Assembly: GCF_900625095.1 (NCBI RefSeq)
Contig: NZ_LR130760.1
Location: 1,605,455 to 1,669,454 of the forward strand
Source: Acinetobacter ihumii
GTDB lineage: Bacteria; Pseudomonadota; Gammaproteobacteria; Pseudomonadales; Moraxellaceae
Reading direction: 5' to 3'
DNA length: 64,000 nt
The position numbers and the translations under genes were made by a program. This document shows positions 48,939 through 59,484 of this stretch, one piece after another. Each line of letters starts with the position of its first letter. Within the stretch, counting starts at the first letter, position 1. Under the pieces are notes generated by a model. It was not told the origin of the DNA, did not search any database, and worked only from the letters and a program-made list of their open reading frames with translations.

Positions 48939-49865
48939 ATGAAACGTTTTTTATCTGCAACACAGATCGGCTCTTTATTTGCCCTTTGTGCGGCATTCCT
49001 ATTTAGTACCAAAGCAATCTTTATTAAACAAACGTATGTGCTTTCACCATTGGTCGATGCAACCGTGCTCATGGCATTACGTATGGGAAGTGCTTTGCCG
49101 TTTTTCCTCATCATTTGCTGGTTGAATCGGCATCATAATCACGCAATCAGCAAGAAAGATTGGCTGATTTTGGTTTTAGCTGGGCTATTAGGCTACTACT
49201 TTGCCAGTTGGCTGGATTTTAAAGGCTTGATGTATATCAGTGCATCTCTTGAACGGATTATTTTATTTTTATACCCGACGTTGACGGTACTCGCCTCAAG
49301 TGTGATCTACCAGCAAAAAATAAATGTAAAAAGTTGGTTTGCCATTTTTTTGAGTTATGGAGGAACGGTTCTTGTCATGTTACAAGAGTATAGTTCCGCA
49401 CCAATTCAGGGCGGTTTTTGGTTGGGTGTCAGTCTGGTTTTTGCCAGTGCGGTAGCATTTGCTGCATATCTATTAATGACACCTGTTTTAATTCAAAAGT
49501 TTGGTTCATGGAATTTTACGGGACTAGCGTTAAGCGTGGCTTGTCTCGGCACTTTAATACATTTTTTTATACAAACAACCGCACCACTCCAGCTCTTACA
49601 ACAATTACCTTTAAGCGTGTGGTGGTATGGCATTGGACTGGGATTTTTTGTCACCGTTTTACCCACAATTTTATTGATGCAAAGTATTCAACGCTTAGGG
49701 GCTTCTCAATCTGCGATGATTGCATCCATTGGTCCAATTCTGACTATTTTACTGGCGGTCGCATTTTTAAATGAACATTTAAATGGATGGCAATGGTTAG
49801 GTTGCATTTTAAATATTATTGGAGTACTCATGATTAGCTTAAGCAAAAATCGACTTAAACACTAA
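48939..49865 (+). CDS. EamA/DMT-family transporter
   Basis: 308 residues, ten hydrophobic segments in two EamA repeats (about residues 8-140 and 150-295). The repeat ends show the usual pattern LERIILFLYPTLTVLAS and SQSAMIASIGPILTILLAV. Substrate unknown: amino acids, nucleosides and metabolites are all known for the family. Its stop codon overlaps that of the convergent soxR by four bases. Confidence 0.88.
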   Translation: MKRFLSATQIGSLFALCAAFLFSTKAIFIKQTYVLSPLVDATVLMALRMGSALPFFLIICWLNRHHNHAISKKDWLILVLAGLLGYYFASWLDFKGLMYISASLERIILFLYPTLTVLASSVIYQQKINVKSWFAIFLSYGGTVLVMLQEYSSAPIQGGFWLGVSLVFASAVAFAAYLLMTPVLIQKFGSWNFTGLALSVACLGTLIHFFIQTTAPLQLLQQLPLSVWWYGIGLGFFVTVLPTILLMQSIQRLGASQSAMIASIGPILTILLAVAFLNEHLNGWQWLGCILNIIGVLMISLSKNRLKH

Positions 49866-50347
49866 GCTTGTTTTTGCTCAAGTTGATCCAATGCCAATAA
49901 AATCCGTTGAAAATGAGCGCCTGAAGATTGCTCTGCAAGAGAGTCATCAGGATTGCGTAACGGACATTGTTCCATCGAAAGGCAGCCACAACCAATACAC
50001 CAGTCCAATTGTTGCCTTAATTGCAATAAGGTTAAAATTTTCTCATCCAGTTGTGATTTCCACAGCTTGGACATATTTTGCCAGTCTTGTTTAGAGGCAA
50101 TTTGATCTTGAGGCAACACCGAAAAAGCCTGTTTAACTTCTTCTAAACGTATCCCAACTACTTGTGCAATTTTAATAATCGCCACACGCCGCAGCATTGC
50201 TCTCAAATAACGCCGCTGATTACCATTAGTTCTGATACTCCAAATCAACTGCTTTTCTTCATAAAAACGCAAGGTCGCCACACTCACGCCACTACGTTTT
50301 GCTAGCTCACCAATACTGATGAATTGCTTGAGCTGATTTTTCTGCAT
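49862..50347 (-). CDS. soxR: Redox-sensing transcriptional regulator SoxR
   Basis: 161 residues from ATG 50347. MerR-type helix-turn-helix (ISIGELAKRSGVSVATLRFYE, split at residues 10-30), dimer helix, and a [2Fe-2S] cluster motif CIGCGCLSMEQC with Cys117, 120, 122 and 128, the same spacing as E. coli SoxR. Senses redox-cycling compounds and activates promoters with an overlong spacer. A perfect SoxR box lies 12 bases upstream, shared with the divergent RidA/MFS genes. No soxS is present, as outside the enterics. Confidence 0.95.
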   Translation of the reverse strand: MQKNQLKQFISIGELAKRSGVSVATLRFYEEKQLIWSIRTNGNQRRYLRAMLRRVAIIKIAQVVGIRLEEVKQAFSVLPQDQIASKQDWQNMSKLWKSQLDEKILTLLQLRQQLDWCIGCGCLSMEQCPLRNPDDSLAEQSSGAHFQRILLALDQLEQKQA

Positions 50348-50353
50348 ACACAC

Positions 50354-50384
50354 TTGACCTCAAGTTAACTTGAGCTTTGATACT
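50354..50384 (+). promoter_or_regulatory. SoxR box and SoxR-type promoter
   Basis: CCTCAAGTTAACTTGAGC (50358-50375) contains a 16-bp perfect palindrome and matches the known SoxR site. It sits between -35 TTGACC (50354-50359) and -10 GATACT (50379-50384), with a 19-bp spacer, the long spacing that MerR-family activators correct by twisting DNA. The promoter faces the RidA/MFS pair; soxR is read the other way. Confidence 0.9.
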
Positions 50385-50420
50385 AGCACAATATTTATTT
50401 TGTATTGAGAGTCTGCTCAA

Positions 50421-50837
50421 ATGTCACGACACGAATCGCATCTAAGATTTTTAAATCCAAGCAATTTGTATAATCCCCAGCCATTTGGATACAGTCACGT
50501 GGTTGAAGTACATAATTTTCGACGTATCATACACATTGCAGGTCAAGGGGGTGAAAATGCTCAAGGCAATCTTTCAAGAGATTTTTCCCGACAAGTTTTA
50601 CAAGCCTTTTACAACTTAAAACTAGCATTGGACAGTGTCAATGCGACGCTTCAAGATATTGCGATGTTACGTATCCTTATTGTCCAGCACGATGAATATA
50701 AACTTCGTATTTTGATTCAAATGATGCGCCAGCTTTGGCTTGACCAAAAATTTCCTGCTTGCACACTTACTCCAGTTTCACAGCTTGCAATAGCCGATAT
50801 GCTTTTCGAAGTTGAAGCAACTGCTTATTCATCTTAA
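50421..50837 (+). CDS. RidA/YjgF family protein
   Basis: 138 residues. The central part matches the RidA fold with HIAGQGGENAQGNL and the C-terminal IADMLFEVEATAY. The active-site Arg of true RidA (IVLLPRxTxV, then FPARTxV) is replaced: here the region reads FPACTLTPVSQLAI, so imine deaminase activity is doubtful. First gene after the SoxR box, so it should respond to redox stress together with the MFS gene. Confidence 0.85.
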   Translation: MSRHESHLRFLNPSNLYNPQPFGYSHVVEVHNFRRIIHIAGQGGENAQGNLSRDFSRQVLQAFYNLKLALDSVNATLQDIAMLRILIVQHDEYKLRILIQMMRQLWLDQKFPACTLTPVSQLAIADMLFEVEATAYSS

Positions 50838-50849
50838 TACGAGTTTTTT

Positions 50850-52043
50850 ATGCAACCTACAGCTGACATTAGTCAGAATAAAAACCTGCTCTGGCTCATG
50901 GCAATCGCCTGTGGACTCTGTGCAGGTGCCAATTATTATAGTCAGCCCTTGATTCATTCTATACAGACTTATTTCAATGTGACTCAAGGTCAAGCTGCTT
51001 TGACGGTGACTTTTGCACAGGTTTCGTATGCTTTGGGACTACTTTTTATCGTCCCATTGGGCGATGTAGTCAATAAAACTAAATTTATCCCTTGGTTAAT
51101 ATTTCTAGCCGGAATTGGACTTTTACTCTGTGGATTCAGTGTGAATTTGCCAATGCTATGGCTAGGCACACTGATGACAGGTTTATTTTCTGTTGCCGCT
51201 CAAGTTTTAATTCCACTTGCAACCATGGCGGTTAAACCTGAAAAAACTGGTGAAGTCGTTGGTTTTTTAATGAGCGGTTTACTGGTAGGTATTTTACTTT
51301 CAACGAGTTTGGCAGGTCTTCTATCTAATTTATTTCAGTGGAAAGTGATTTATTTACTCAGTGCAATACTGATGTTTATTGTGGCTTATTTACTCAGAGG
51401 TAAACTGCCATATGTTTTACGTTTTCAACTCAATTATGCTCAGATTTTTAAATCTATGGGGAGCTTATTGGTTGAAGAAAAGAGATTGCTCTTGCGTGCA
51501 CTAGTGGGTGCTTGTGCCTTTGGTTCAATGAGTAGTTTATTTTCAACCATGGCACTGTTGCTATCCGCTCCACCCTTTCAGTTAAAAGATTTTGTCATCG
51601 GGCTTATTAGTCTGGTGGGCGTATTTGGTGCGTTATCGACAGCATATGCAGGAAAATTAGCGGATCGAGGCTTGACCACCACATTGACATGGGCAGGCTG
51701 TTTACTTTTGACGTTCAGTTGGGTCTGTTTTTTCTTTGCCAAAGTTTCGCTAATTTTTTATATCTTAGGATTCGGACTCATTAACTGGGGACTCGCACTG
51801 ATCCACACCAGTAATCAAAATATTATTTTCAAATTACGCCCAGATGCAAAATCACGACTAAATGCTATTTATATGACGCTCTATTTTACTGGAGCAGCCA
51901 GTGGCTCGGCGATTGGTATTTTTGCATGGCGACATGGTGGCTGGATCATGACTTGTAGTGCAGGAATAGGGCTGACGATTTTTGCTGCGTGCTTCGCCCT
52001 AATTGATCGCATCCATTTCCATCAAAAAAAGCGCCCCATCTGA
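50850..52043 (+). CDS. MFS transporter, likely SoxR-regulated
   Basis: 397 residues with twelve hydrophobic segments. The loop-2 motif reads PLGDVVNKTK and the equivalent in the second half GKLADRGLTT, typical of the major facilitator superfamily drug-efflux type (YgaY/DHA1-like). It starts 12 bases after the RidA gene, so both belong to the SoxR-controlled transcript. In Pseudomonas SoxR also switches on efflux transporters directly; an export role for redox-active compounds is inferred. Confidence 0.88.
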   Translation: MQPTADISQNKNLLWLMAIACGLCAGANYYSQPLIHSIQTYFNVTQGQAALTVTFAQVSYALGLLFIVPLGDVVNKTKFIPWLIFLAGIGLLLCGFSVNLPMLWLGTLMTGLFSVAAQVLIPLATMAVKPEKTGEVVGFLMSGLLVGILLSTSLAGLLSNLFQWKVIYLLSAILMFIVAYLLRGKLPYVLRFQLNYAQIFKSMGSLLVEEKRLLLRALVGACAFGSMSSLFSTMALLLSAPPFQLKDFVIGLISLVGVFGALSTAYAGKLADRGLTTTLTWAGCLLLTFSWVCFFFAKVSLIFYILGFGLINWGLALIHTSNQNIIFKLRPDAKSRLNAIYMTLYFTGAASGSAIGIFAWRHGGWIMTCSAGIGLTIFAACFALIDRIHFHQKKRPI

Positions 52044-52045
52044 AC

Positions 52046-52711
52046 TTAGGAAAACTGAATAACGGGAAAAAATGGCGTTGAATAATCAAAACCTTGGGGG
52101 TTTTCGAGCAGGATGGTCATGAAGATAGGAAGCAAAACGGTGAGGATTTGAGCCGCATCACTGATCAGTTGACGATACACCTGACTCTGATTAATTACGC
52201 CACCCAAACTCATTTGAGTATGCAACATGGCGATTCGTTGCAGGATGAAACTCAATAATTCCGCATCTTGTTGCTCTTGAATCTTGACTAGCAATTCTTG
52301 CTTTTCAATCTGACGCGCATGTTGAAATTGCATTTCATCCATTTCAGCATGCTGGAATCGCCAGAATTCATACGAGAGATAAGGGCTCTGCAAAAAATCA
52401 TGTAGACTTAGATCGAGTCGACTCATTAAAGTCCGACTTATTTTTTTCTCAACATCATGATCAGACAAATAATGTAAAAATCTTCTCAGACTGTGCTGTC
52501 GTTGTTCAAAGTTTTGATTAATTTCGGATATATATAACGAGTTTAAAGCGATCCAGTGGTAGAAAAGCTTAACTTCAGCATCCTGATCTTGCTGACTAGC
52601 TTGTTTTATCCAACTTAAAGCGCGCTGTAAACGAAGATCTAGATTTTTAGATATTTCACTACGTTTTTCTTTAAAAATCTCTTCAAATACAAACACTTTC
52701 CACCCTAACAT
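52046..52711 (-). CDS. HEPN-like domain protein
   Basis: About 221 residues from ATG 52711; the frame continues upstream to a GTG at 52831 but the added part is A/T-rich and lies next to the tRNA terminator. The segment RLQRALSWIKQASQQ, then FYHWIALNSLYI has the order seen in HEPN-like proteins (helix, then WIA-N-Y). No clear R-x4-6-H nuclease motif was found. The C-terminus has one hydrophobic stretch (LTVLLPIFMTILL). Function unknown; it stands alone. Confidence 0.6.
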   Translation of the reverse strand: MLGWKVFVFEEIFKEKRSEISKNLDLRLQRALSWIKQASQQDQDAEVKLFYHWIALNSLYISEINQNFEQRQHSLRRFLHYLSDHDVEKKISRTLMSRLDLSLHDFLQSPYLSYEFWRFQHAEMDEMQFQHARQIEKQELLVKIQEQQDAELLSFILQRIAMLHTQMSLGGVINQSQVYRQLISDAAQILTVLLPIFMTILLENPQGFDYSTPFFPVIQFS

Positions 52712-52837
52712 TATTTTTATATAATCATATGATCGTATTTTGCAGTTTATTACAATCTCCCCCTTATTTTCATCTCCAATCAGCATCATTTTATGAACTT
52801 TACACAACGTACATTTAGAATCAACAACCACAAATAA

Positions 52838-52870
52838 AAAACCCTAAACTTAGTTAAAAGTTTAGGGTTT
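52838..52870 (-). terminator. Terminator of tRNA-Leu
   Basis: AAACCCTAAACTT and AAGTTTAGGGTTT around AGTTAA, thirteen pairs, with A and T runs on both sides. Confidence 0.9.
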
Positions 52871-52892
52871 TTAAAATTCTGTTAAGAATCAA

Positions 52893-52980
52893 TGGTCCCG
52901 AGGGTCGGACTCGAACCGACACGTCATCGCTGACAGTGGATTTTGAGTCCACCGCGTCTACCAATTTCACCACCTCGGGA
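52893..52980 (-). tRNA. tRNA-Leu (CAA)
   Basis: 88 nt class II tRNA on the minus strand, 5' TCCCGAGGTGGTG, anticodon loop CTCAAAA giving CAA, long variable arm, T-arm GGTTCGAGTC, CCA encoded. Confidence 0.96.
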
Positions 52981-53003
52981 GAGTATGATGCTTTGTGATC
53001 GGT

Positions 53004-53031
53004 ATAATAGCGCGTTTTAAAAACTTGTCAA
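53004..53031 (-). promoter_or_regulatory. Promoter of tRNA-Leu
   Basis: Minus strand: TTGACA, 16-bp spacer, TATTAT, 23 bases before the tRNA. Near-consensus. Confidence 0.85.
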
Positions 53032-53155
53032 CGATAACTCTTGGACTATTGCCTACTTTTACAGCAAACAAACTTTTAGCAGGAAAAAACATCATGACTC
53101 CCTTCTAAAAGCCAAAAAGACTATACTAAGCGCAAATTTTGTTATGTCCCGTATT

Positions 53156-54196
53156 ATGCAGCTTTCAGACTTTAGCTTTGATCTTCCAGATGAACTTATT
53201 GCCCGCTATCCACTTGAATCACGCAGTGCCTCACGTCTTTTACATTTAGATGCACAAGGTCACTATCATGACCGCATGTTTACTGAGATTGTCGACTTAT
53301 TAGATGAAGGGGATTTGCTGGTTCTGAATGACACCAAAGTCATGAAAGCGCGCTTAAAGGGTAAACGCGCGACAGGCGGCGCAGTCGAAGTTTTGGTTGA
53401 GCGAATGTTGGATCAAAAAATTGCCCACTGCCACATCAAAGCCAGTAATAGCCCTAAAGCAGGTACGGAATTATTCATTGGCGAAGATGGCATCAAAGTT
53501 ACGGTACGAGGTCGCAATGAAAACTTATTTGTTGTCGAGTTTTCTGAAGCCATATTATCGGTGTTAGATCGTTATGGACAACTTCCAATTCCACCCTATT
53601 TTAATCGGGAGGCAGAAGCGATCGATACGGAACGTTATCAAACCGTATTTCATGACCCTGAAAAAATTGCCAGTGTTGCTGCGCCAACAGCCAGTTTGCA
53701 TTTTGACGAAAAACTACTTGAGCAGTTAGCGCAAAAAGGCATTCAAAAAACCTTTGTCACCTTACATGTCGGTGCTGGTACTTTTATGCCTGTACGTACA
53801 GATGATATTAAAAACCACATCATGCATAGTGAATGGTGTGATGTACCTCAAGCAACGGCAGAGCTAATTCATCAAACCAAAGCACGGGGTAATAAAGTGA
53901 TTGCTGTTGGCACAACTGCGACTCGCGCTTTAGAAAGTGCAGCTCAGGCACATCAAGGTCAAATTGCAGCGTGGACGGGTGACACTCAGATTTTTATTTA
54001 TCCTGGTTATAAGTTTGCTGTGGTCGATCGTTTAATTACTAATTTCCATTTACCCGAATCGACCTTATTAATGTTAGTTTCAGCCCTATCTAACCGAGAG
54101 AATATTTTAAAAGCATACTCACATGCGGTAGCTGAAAAATATCGTTTCTTTAGCTATGGCGATGCCATGTTAATTGATCAAGCTCAACTCGGTTAA
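53156..54196 (+). CDS. queA: S-adenosylmethionine:tRNA ribosyltransferase-isomerase
   Basis: 346 residues from ATG 53156 ([19 protein letters not shown]), which aligns with the E. coli start; an ATG 12 bases earlier is possible. Makes epoxyqueuosine on tRNA from preQ1. Signatures: [37 protein letters not shown] and [16 protein letters not shown]. tgt, the preceding step of the pathway, lies 1.7 kb downstream in the same direction. Confidence 0.95.
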   Translation: MQLSDFSFDLPDELIARYPLESRSASRLLHLDAQGHYHDRMFTEIVDLLDEGDLLVLNDTKVMKARLKGKRATGGAVEVLVERMLDQKIAHCHIKASNSPKAGTELFIGEDGIKVTVRGRNENLFVVEFSEAILSVLDRYGQLPIPPYFNREAEAIDTERYQTVFHDPEKIASVAAPTASLHFDEKLLEQLAQKGIQKTFVTLHVGAGTFMPVRTDDIKNHIMHSEWCDVPQATAELIHQTKARGNKVIAVGTTATRALESAAQAHQGQIAAWTGDTQIFIYPGYKFAVVDRLITNFHLPESTLLMLVSALSNRENILKAYSHAVAEKYRFFSYGDAMLIDQAQLG

Positions 54197-54205
54197 ATCT
54201 TCGTC

Positions 54206-55237
54206 ATGCCAATCCAGAGCGTACAACACGCGTTACATATCCGTCGTAGAAAAAATGCGCATGTATTTCGCAATATTGCACGGCTCTGGGAACTTGCAGA
54301 AAAAGCTGAAACGCATCAGCAAATTTTGGATGAATTGCATCCATGGCGAGATCATCCTTCGTTGCATTTTGATAATGGTTTGCCTAAGTTTTTAGTCGTG
54401 TTGGGCGCAATCAGTTTGCTGCTTATGTTTGCTTTACCAACTTTTGGTCTACCTGCAATTTTAGGTCTATTGGGTGCAATTGCCCTGTTTTTCTTGGCTT
54501 TTATGCTCTATGAAACCGATGATGCCATTGAGGATGTCGTTCGCTATCTCGAAGAAAAAGTGATTGAAACACGTTATGGTTTAAAGTTTGGACATGTGCC
54601 AGATCATTTATCCTCATATGCTCGCCCCGCTTTATTCATTCAGCAATTCAAAAACAGTTTTCCCTTTTTCAATAAAGGGCATGATTCCAATCAAATTGCA
54701 TGCTATGCCAATACCACACTCAAAGATGATCAAGATAAAGAATATCCAGCCTTTGTTTTTCAATATCATTATGTCGATAAAATTGAGGTAATGGATGACA
54801 ATGGTGATAAAGTAACAGTACGACGTATTGAAAAAAACTTATATGGACTGTGTATTTTTGAGACAGCGATTCAAGGACTTGCTGTGACTAACTTAGGTCA
54901 AAACATAGGTTTTCCTTATCAAGTACGCTGGAACAGCAGTGATATCCAAATTAATCAACAACTACAAATTTATGGCACGGATCAACTGCATTTGGTTAAA
55001 ACTTTAAATCCTGCACTTTTATTAGCTTTGTCTGATTTTTTTCGATCTCGTAAAGGCGAGCTCATTTTTCATTCTCATCAAGCCATGATCTGCTTTTTAG
55101 GCGATACGGACTTATTTGAACTGAGTTCCAAGACTCGGAAAATTCAGGACATTTCAAGTTTGCGTGGACATTTGCGTACCTTTCGATTAAAACACTATGA
55201 ACAACTATGTTCTGATCTTAGCCGTTTTTTAAAATAA
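54206..55237 (+). CDS. DUF3137-like membrane protein, partner of LemA
   Basis: 343 residues. A cytosolic N-terminal part (about 1-60), two adjacent membrane helices (about 61-80 and 84-104), then a large soluble domain of about 240 residues. The layout and the LemA gene 18 bases downstream are those of DUF3137-type proteins; the assignment rests more on context than on a motif. Function unknown. Starts nine bases after queA and may be read from its promoter. Confidence 0.65.
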   Translation: MPIQSVQHALHIRRRKNAHVFRNIARLWELAEKAETHQQILDELHPWRDHPSLHFDNGLPKFLVVLGAISLLLMFALPTFGLPAILGLLGAIALFFLAFMLYETDDAIEDVVRYLEEKVIETRYGLKFGHVPDHLSSYARPALFIQQFKNSFPFFNKGHDSNQIACYANTTLKDDQDKEYPAFVFQYHYVDKIEVMDDNGDKVTVRRIEKNLYGLCIFETAIQGLAVTNLGQNIGFPYQVRWNSSDIQINQQLQIYGTDQLHLVKTLNPALLLALSDFFRSRKGELIFHSHQAMICFLGDTDLFELSSKTRKIQDISSLRGHLRTFRLKHYEQLCSDLSRFLK

Positions 55238-55255
55238 CAATTTTGGGGAAACACG

Positions 55256-55822
55256 ATGGGTTTATGGCTTTTTCTACTCATTATTTTAGCGATTATTATT
55301 TTTGGTATTTTCATTCGCAATAAAATTGTACTGCACTTTAATGCCACCAAACGTGCATGGGCAGATGTTGCCACCTACGAACGCCAGAAATTAAAAGTTC
55401 TGGATGAACTTGCACCGTTGGTTGAACAATATGCCAGTTTTGAAAAAGGAACTTTGGAAAAAGTCACTGAACTGCGTCAAAGTATTTTAAATCTAAATGT
55501 AGAGCAGGCGGATATTGCACAATTACAACGCATTGAAAATTTAAATAAAGAACTGATGCGTAGTCTAAATGTGGTGGTAGAAAATTACCCAGAACTGAAA
55601 GCCAATGAAATCTATTTACGCATGATGAATGAGATTGATGAGCAAAATGACAATGTCAGCGCCGCAATCACCATTTTTAACCGCAATGTTGAACTATTTA
55701 ACAATCATATTGAAGTCTTCCCCAACAACATGATTAACACTTTAACTTTAGGTAAGAAATCCATTCGTCCATTTCGTGATCATGCTGCTGCACAAAGTTT
55801 TGATTATCGCCCTAATTTTTAA
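55256..55822 (+). CDS. LemA family protein
   Basis: 188 residues. One N-terminal membrane helix (residues 2-21) with a short outside end, then a long helical domain with the family features: helix starting WADVATYERQKLKVLDELAPLVEQYASFE, broken here at residue 36, ANEIYLRMMNEIDEQNDNVSAA, and the conserved YNRNVELFNN-type motif, here FNRNVELFNNHIE with FPNN. Function in bacteria is not settled. Paired with the DUF3137-like gene. Confidence 0.85.
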   Translation: MGLWLFLLIILAIIIFGIFIRNKIVLHFNATKRAWADVATYERQKLKVLDELAPLVEQYASFEKGTLEKVTELRQSILNLNVEQADIAQLQRIENLNKELMRSLNVVVENYPELKANEIYLRMMNEIDEQNDNVSAAITIFNRNVELFNNHIEVFPNNMINTLTLGKKSIRPFRDHAAAQSFDYRPNF

Positions 55823-55862
55823 AGTGATGGCGTTTTATCGTCCTTATAACATTTAGTAGTAG

Positions 55863-57077
<1,215 letters not shown>

Positions 57078-57190
57078 TGCAACTAGATTTGCGCTCAACA
57101 AAAAGACAAGGTAAATTGCAGAACGAACTCGTATTTTGTCAGGATTTGACAATCCTTTTTTAATTTAGGTTTTAAGTTTAGGAAATCGAA

Positions 57191-57520
57191 ATGAGCTTTT
57201 TAATTTCTTCTGCTCACGCAGCACCAGCAGCGGCACAAGGCCCAAGCATGGTCACCAACTTACTGATGATTGCAGTATTTATTGCGATCTTTTATTTCTT
57301 GATCTGGCGTCCTCAATCTAAACGTGCCAAAGAGCATCGCTCCCTCATTGAGAGTCTAGGTGTTGGTAGTGAAGTCGTTTTTGCGGGTGGTTTGATGGGC
57401 CGTATCACCAAAATCGAAGGTGATTATGCGGTAGTTGAACTGAATCGTGGTAATGAAGTTAAAATTCAACGCGCAAGTGTGATTTCAGTTCTTCCTGAAG
57501 GCACTCTAAATAACCTTTAA
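57191..57520 (+). CDS. yajC: Sec translocase accessory subunit YajC
   Basis: 109 residues with a short N-terminus, one membrane helix (about 18-40, followed by the marker FLIWRPQSKRAKEH) and a small cytosolic domain with GSEVVFAGGLMGRI. Part of the SecDF-YajC complex that helps protein export. A TTGTCA-N5-TGACAA palindrome lies 39 bases upstream (57136-57152). A strong hairpin with T residues separates it from secD. Confidence 0.94.
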   Translation: MSFLISSAHAAPAAAQGPSMVTNLLMIAVFIAIFYFLIWRPQSKRAKEHRSLIESLGVGSEVVFAGGLMGRITKIEGDYAVVELNRGNEVKIQRASVISVLPEGTLNNL

Positions 57521-57530
57521 TCATAAAAAC

Positions 57531-57555
57531 AGTCGTGCTTGTTGCACGACTTTTT
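57531..57555 (+). terminator. Terminator-like hairpin between yajC and secD
   Basis: AGTCGTGC (57531-57538), loop TTGTT, GCACGACT (57544-57551), then TTTT. Eight perfect pairs. It would end or attenuate transcription 20 bases before secD starts. Confidence 0.75.
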
Positions 57556-57574
57556 CATTTTAAGAAGAAAGCGA

Positions 57575-59476
57575 ATGCGTTACCCTGCATGGAAATATGT
57601 ACTGATTGTGGTTGTACTCATCATCAGTACACTCTACGCGCTGCCAAGTTTGTATCCAGATGAACCTGCTGTTCAGATTTCAGGTGCCAAAGCCGGTACT
57701 CAAATTGATCAGAGCATTGTACAAAAAGCAGAGCAAATTTTAAAAACTGCCCATATCCCAAGCCATGACAATACCTTCAGTGCCAATGCGGCCTTGTTGC
57801 GTTTAAGTTCATCTGAAGATCAGCTGAAAGCGCAGGATGTCTTACGTCGTGATTTAGGTGAAAACTACGTGGTGGCACTCAATCTTGCACCCACAACCCC
57901 AGAATGGTTGCAGAAGATTGGGGCGAAGCCGATGAAGCTTGGTCTTGACTTACGCGGTGGTGTCCACTTCCTGCTTGAAGTTGATATGGACAAAGCCATT
58001 GCGCAACGTATGGAAACATCGGCGAGTGATATTCGTCGTCAATTCCGCGACAACAACATCAAGTTCAATAGTCTTTCACTCAATAACAATGCGATTAACG
58101 TTCAGTTTGCCAATAATACTGACCGTGATGCGGCGATGGATTTCTTACGTCGTAATGGCAATGAATTCACCCAACAGGCTGTGGCAACGGATAACGGTTC
58201 AAGCTTGCGTTTGACTTATACCGATGCTCGTCGTCAGGAAATTCAGTCTTATGCGGTAAATCAGAACTTAACCACACTGCGCAATCGTATTAATGAGTTA
58301 GGGGTGGCAGAAGCACTGGTACAAACTCAGGGTAATAACCGCATCGTGGTGGAATTACCGGGTGTACAGGATACTGCCGAAGCGAAACGTGTTTTAGGCC
58401 GTACAGCGAATCTGGAATTCCGTTTGGTTTCAGACCAGAACGATCAATATATTGACCGCTACACAGGAAAATATAATGGTCAGCCATTACCGCCAGGTAC
58501 AGAAGTTTTTGCGTATGAATCATTGGATAGTGGCCGTCAGTTATTACTGAATCGTAACCGTATTTTGACCGGTGAACGTGTTCAAAATGCAAGTTCTGGC
58601 TTTAGTCAGGATACAGGTGGTGCAGAAGTGAACATCACACTGGACAGTGCGGGTGGTAAGCTGATGGCGGATGCTACACGTAATTCTGTCGGCAAACGTA
58701 TGGCGGTATTGTTTATTGAAAATAAACAACGCATTAGCTATGTGGCTGATCCTGTGACAGGGGCGCAAACTGAAGTTCGTACGCCTTATACAGAGTCGGT
58801 AGTCATTAATGCCGCAACCATTCAAGCCGTTTTGGGTTCACAATTCCGTATTACAGGACTTGCATCTCCACAAGAAGCTTCTGAACTTGCATTGATGTTA
58901 CGTGCAGGCGCATTGGCAGCCCCAATGTACTTTGTTGAAGAACGTGTCGTCGGCCCAAGCTTAGGTCAGGAAAATATCGACAAAGGTATCTTATCGACCG
59001 AAGTCGGCTTTATTTTAGTCGCCATCTGGATGATCGTGTTCTTCCGTCTGTTTGGTTTGATTGCCAACTTTGCCTTGGTCTTTAACCTTGCCATGATTTT
59101 AACCGTCATGTCGTGGATTGGCGCTTCCCTGACCCTGCCAGGTATTGCAGGGATCGTGATCACCATTGGTATGGCCGTCGATGCCAACGTCCTGATCTGT
59201 GAGCGAATACGAGAAGAAATGAAATGGGGTGCTTCGCCCAAACAAGCCATTGTTGCAGGTTATGATCGAGCTTATAACACCATTTTTGACTCGAACCTCA
59301 CTACGTTCCTTGTTGCATTTATTCTTTTTGCGATTGGGACAGGTCCAATTAAAGGCTTTGCTGTCACGCTGATGATTGGTATTGTCTGCTCAATGTTCAC
59401 TGCAATTACAGTAACTCGAGCGATTGTACAGCTCATTTATGGCAAACGCCGTAATTTGAAAAAGTTGAGCATATAA
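57575..59476 (+). CDS. secD: Protein translocase subunit SecD
   Basis: 633 residues from ATG 57575. Six membrane helices: one at the N-terminus (about 6-24) and five near the end (from about 470). Between them lies a large periplasmic part with LGLDLRGGVHFLLEVDM and ELPGVQDTAEAKRVLG. The RND signature GMAVDANVLICERIREE is in the membrane part. Uses the proton gradient to pull proteins across the membrane. secF follows nine bases later after AAGGAG. Confidence 0.96.
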   Translation: MRYPAWKYVLIVVVLIISTLYALPSLYPDEPAVQISGAKAGTQIDQSIVQKAEQILKTAHIPSHDNTFSANAALLRLSSSEDQLKAQDVLRRDLGENYVVALNLAPTTPEWLQKIGAKPMKLGLDLRGGVHFLLEVDMDKAIAQRMETSASDIRRQFRDNNIKFNSLSLNNNAINVQFANNTDRDAAMDFLRRNGNEFTQQAVATDNGSSLRLTYTDARRQEIQSYAVNQNLTTLRNRINELGVAEALVQTQGNNRIVVELPGVQDTAEAKRVLGRTANLEFRLVSDQNDQYIDRYTGKYNGQPLPPGTEVFAYESLDSGRQLLLNRNRILTGERVQNASSGFSQDTGGAEVNITLDSAGGKLMADATRNSVGKRMAVLFIENKQRISYVADPVTGAQTEVRTPYTESVVINAATIQAVLGSQFRITGLASPQEASELALMLRAGALAAPMYFVEERVVGPSLGQENIDKGILSTEVGFILVAIWMIVFFRLFGLIANFALVFNLAMILTVMSWIGASLTLPGIAGIVITIGMAVDANVLICERIREEMKWGASPKQAIVAGYDRAYNTIFDSNLTTFLVAFILFAIGTGPIKGFAVTLMIGIVCSMFTAITVTRAIVQLIYGKRRNLKKLSI

Positions 59477-59484
59477 GGAGATCG

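Noticed and set aside
57539..57574. Upstream TTG start for secD
   Set aside because: It lies in the loop of the yajC-secD hairpin; SecD begins at the MRYPAWKY segment.
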